Origin: Clostridium_AD sp937920395
GTDB taxonomy: Bacteria > Bacillota > Clostridia > Clostridiales > Clostridiaceae
DNA length: 64,000 nt
NCBI GenBank assembly: GCA_052274345.1
Contig: DAVZGP010000008.1
Coordinates: 1 to 64,000, forward strand
Direction: 5' to 3'
The translations under genes and the position numbers were made by a program. Positions 62,683 to 64,000 of this stretch are shown piece after piece. Within the stretch, counting starts at the first letter, position 1. Each line of letters begins with the position of its first letter. The notes beneath the pieces are model-generated. The model saw only the letters and a program-made list of their open reading frames with translations. It did no database searches and was not told the DNA's origin.

Positions 62683-62838
62683 AATAGTTTTCTCCCTCCT
62701 ATATTTTTTTAAATTGGGTATCATAAAAAACATATTAAATTAAAATAACTTTTTATAAAAGATTTGTCAGATTTTATTTCATTTTATCAAAATCATAGAT
62801 TAATAAATACAATTTGTCAAGAAGGATTATAAAACAAA

Positions 62839-62870
62839 ATGCTATACTAGATAATTGACTAGTATAGCAT
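62839..62870. terminator. Terminator of glgP
   Basis: ATGCTATACTAG (62839-62850) and its exact complement (62859-62870) flank an 8-base loop, with T-rich DNA after it on the minus strand. It separates glgP from glgC. Confidence 0.85.
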
Positions 62871-62901
62871 TTTCATATAACTAAACCTTAATATTATTAA
62901 A

Positions 62902-64000
62902 TTACAACTTAATATTAACAGGTGGTGTATCCCAAATTTCTTTTGCATATTTCTTTATCGTATTATCACTAGAGAATATACCAGATTTTGCGATATTTGT
63001 AATTGACATTTGTTGCCAAATAGATTTTTGCCTAAATAACCTATCAATCTCACTATGAGCATTAACATAAGCGTCAAAATCTTTTAACACAAAATACTCA
63101 TCATTATTAGCAAGTAAGCTATCATATAAACCCATAAATTCTGTTTTAGGAGTTCCTAAAAATCCATTTATCAATTGATTTAATATGGTATTTATCCTTT
63201 GATCATTATTATATATATAATAAGAGTTATATGTTTTATTCTTATAATACTCTATTACCTCTTGAGCTGTAAGCCCAAACAATATAATATTTTCTTTACC
63301 AACCGCATCAAATATCTCCACATTTGCACCGTCTAATGTAGCTATTGTTATAGCCCCATTCATCATAAATTTCATATTACCTGTTCCAGAGGCTTCCTTT
63401 GATGCAGTAGATATCTGCTCACTTACATCTGCACAAGGAATAATTCTTTCAGCAAGGGACACCCCATAATTTTCAAGGAATAATATCTTTATTTTTCCGC
63501 GAACTATAGGATCATTATTTATCTTACTTGCCAAAGTATTAATAAGTTTAATAGTCTGTTTTGCTATATAATAGCTAGGTGAAGCTTTTGCACCAAATAT
63601 GAAAGTTCTTGGAACCATATCAATATTAGGATTTGCAAGTATCAGGTTATATAAATACATTATATGAAGTACATTTAAAGTTTGTCTTTTATATGAATGC
63701 ATTCTTTTAACATGAACATCAAATATGGAACTTGGATCAATTGTTATCCCATAAGTTGATAATACATGGTTTGAAAATTTTATTTTATTGTTTGTTTTTA
63801 TAATATGCGTTTTCTCTTGAAACGCATCATCCTTTACGTAAGCCATTAACTTATTGAGATTATTTGGAGTTTTTATCCACCCCTCACCAATAGTTTCTGT
63901 TATAAGTTTTGCAAGTTCAACATTAGAATTTAATAACCATCTTCTGTGAGTTATTCCATTAGTTTGGTTGTTAAATTTTTCAGGAAAAAATTCATAAAAG
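62902..64000 (-). CDS. glgP: Glycogen phosphorylase, C-terminal part (runs off the window)
   Basis: The enzyme releases glucose-1-phosphate from glycogen or maltodextrin ends and uses PLP. The visible ~365 codons are the C-terminal domain, with FPEKF, NGITHRRWL near the right edge, RMHSYKRQ, EASGTGNMKFMMNG (the PLP Lys lies nearby) and TLDGANVEI. The frame continues upstream of the first visible ATG (63846) to the window edge, so the start is outside. A full enzyme would be about 800 residues. It is the first gene of the glg run and has its own terminator before glgC. Confidence 0.93.
   Translation of the reverse strand, partial: FYEFFPEKFNNQTNGITHRRWLLNSNVELAKLITETIGEGWIKTPNNLNKLMAYVKDDAFQEKTHIIKTNNKIKFSNHVLSTYGITIDPSSIFDVHVKRMHSYKRQTLNVLHIMYLYNLILANPNIDMVPRTFIFGAKASPSYYIAKQTIKLINTLASKINNDPIVRGKIKILFLENYGVSLAERIIPCADVSEQISTASKEASGTGNMKFMMNGAITIATLDGANVEIFDAVGKENIILFGLTAQEVIEYYKNKTYNSYYIYNNDQRINTILNQLINGFLGTPKTEFMGLYDSLLANNDEYFVLKDFDAYVNAHSEIDRLFRQKSIWQQMSITNIAKSGIFSSDNTIKKYAKEIWDTPPVNIKL

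Overview
The window is low-GC, gene-dense DNA from a Clostridium-like Firmicute, and a member of Clostridium sensu stricto fits best. The reasons are AGGAGG-type ribosome sites with many TTG and GTG starts, paired glgC/glgD, an anaerobic (cbi) cobalamin pathway with CbiK and a B12 riboswitch, a guanine riboswitch ahead of xpt, the MurT/GatD pair, and strong codon bias to A/T. The species is not determined. No rRNA, tRNA, prophage or CRISPR array was seen.

Layout. 0-6 kb: a small membrane protein, panB-panC (pantoate and pantothenate synthesis; no panD here), a DUF378 protein, a divergent pair of unknown coiled-coil proteins, a PlsC acyltransferase and a ComEC-type metallo-beta-lactamase-fold protein. 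6-8 kb: a decayed sugar locus, made of a broken GH127 beta-L-arabinofuranosidase gene and a truncated AraC-type regulator. 8-12.3 kb: uppP, an EamA transporter and murT-gatD, which links to the cell wall. 12.6-24 kb: two HTH-TPR regulators, a YtxH-like small protein, a three-PAS histidine kinase, RNase H, ftsH behind a coupled leader peptide, a rhomboid protease and an HD-GYP protein. 24-34.3 kb: the pepD-fur-DUF6762 operon, mntP, corA, three zinc-ribbon/TcaA-type membrane proteins, a DUF4397 protein, and padR with degV.

34.6-54.4 kb is dominated by cobalamin synthesis. A B12 riboswitch leads cbiK-cobD-cbiA-cbiC-cbiD-cbiE-cbiL-cbiF-cbiH-cbiJ. A second run carries cobT-cobC-cobU-cobS, and cbiG stands alone 5 kb further on. 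cbiT, cbiB and cbiP are not in the window. A REP-associated tyrosine transposase (RAYT) sits between the two cob/cbi runs. Twenty copies of a 20-bp REP-like sequence, GGGGACGGTTAACAACTAAT and variants, lie in the gaps of this 20-kb stretch and nowhere else in the window. Also here are a Zn/Mn ABC transporter, an HNH protein and ribosomal protein S1. 54.7-60.3 kb: a guanine-riboswitch operon with xpt and a BmpA/Nup nucleoside ABC transporter. 60.4-64 kb: glgP-glgC-glgD for glycogen, with glgP running off the right edge.

The non-coding DNA is the most unusual part. Two ~234-bp elements (12368-12600 and 21163-21397) share a long outer stem and two inner hairpins whose sequences change together, which points to a selected structure. 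Three ~108-bp MITE-like elements with TTAACGACATTT ends form a second family, and the REP/RAYT set is a third. Several repeats touch gene ends: a REP encodes the last residues and stop of cobD, and a MITE end supplies the stop of mntP.
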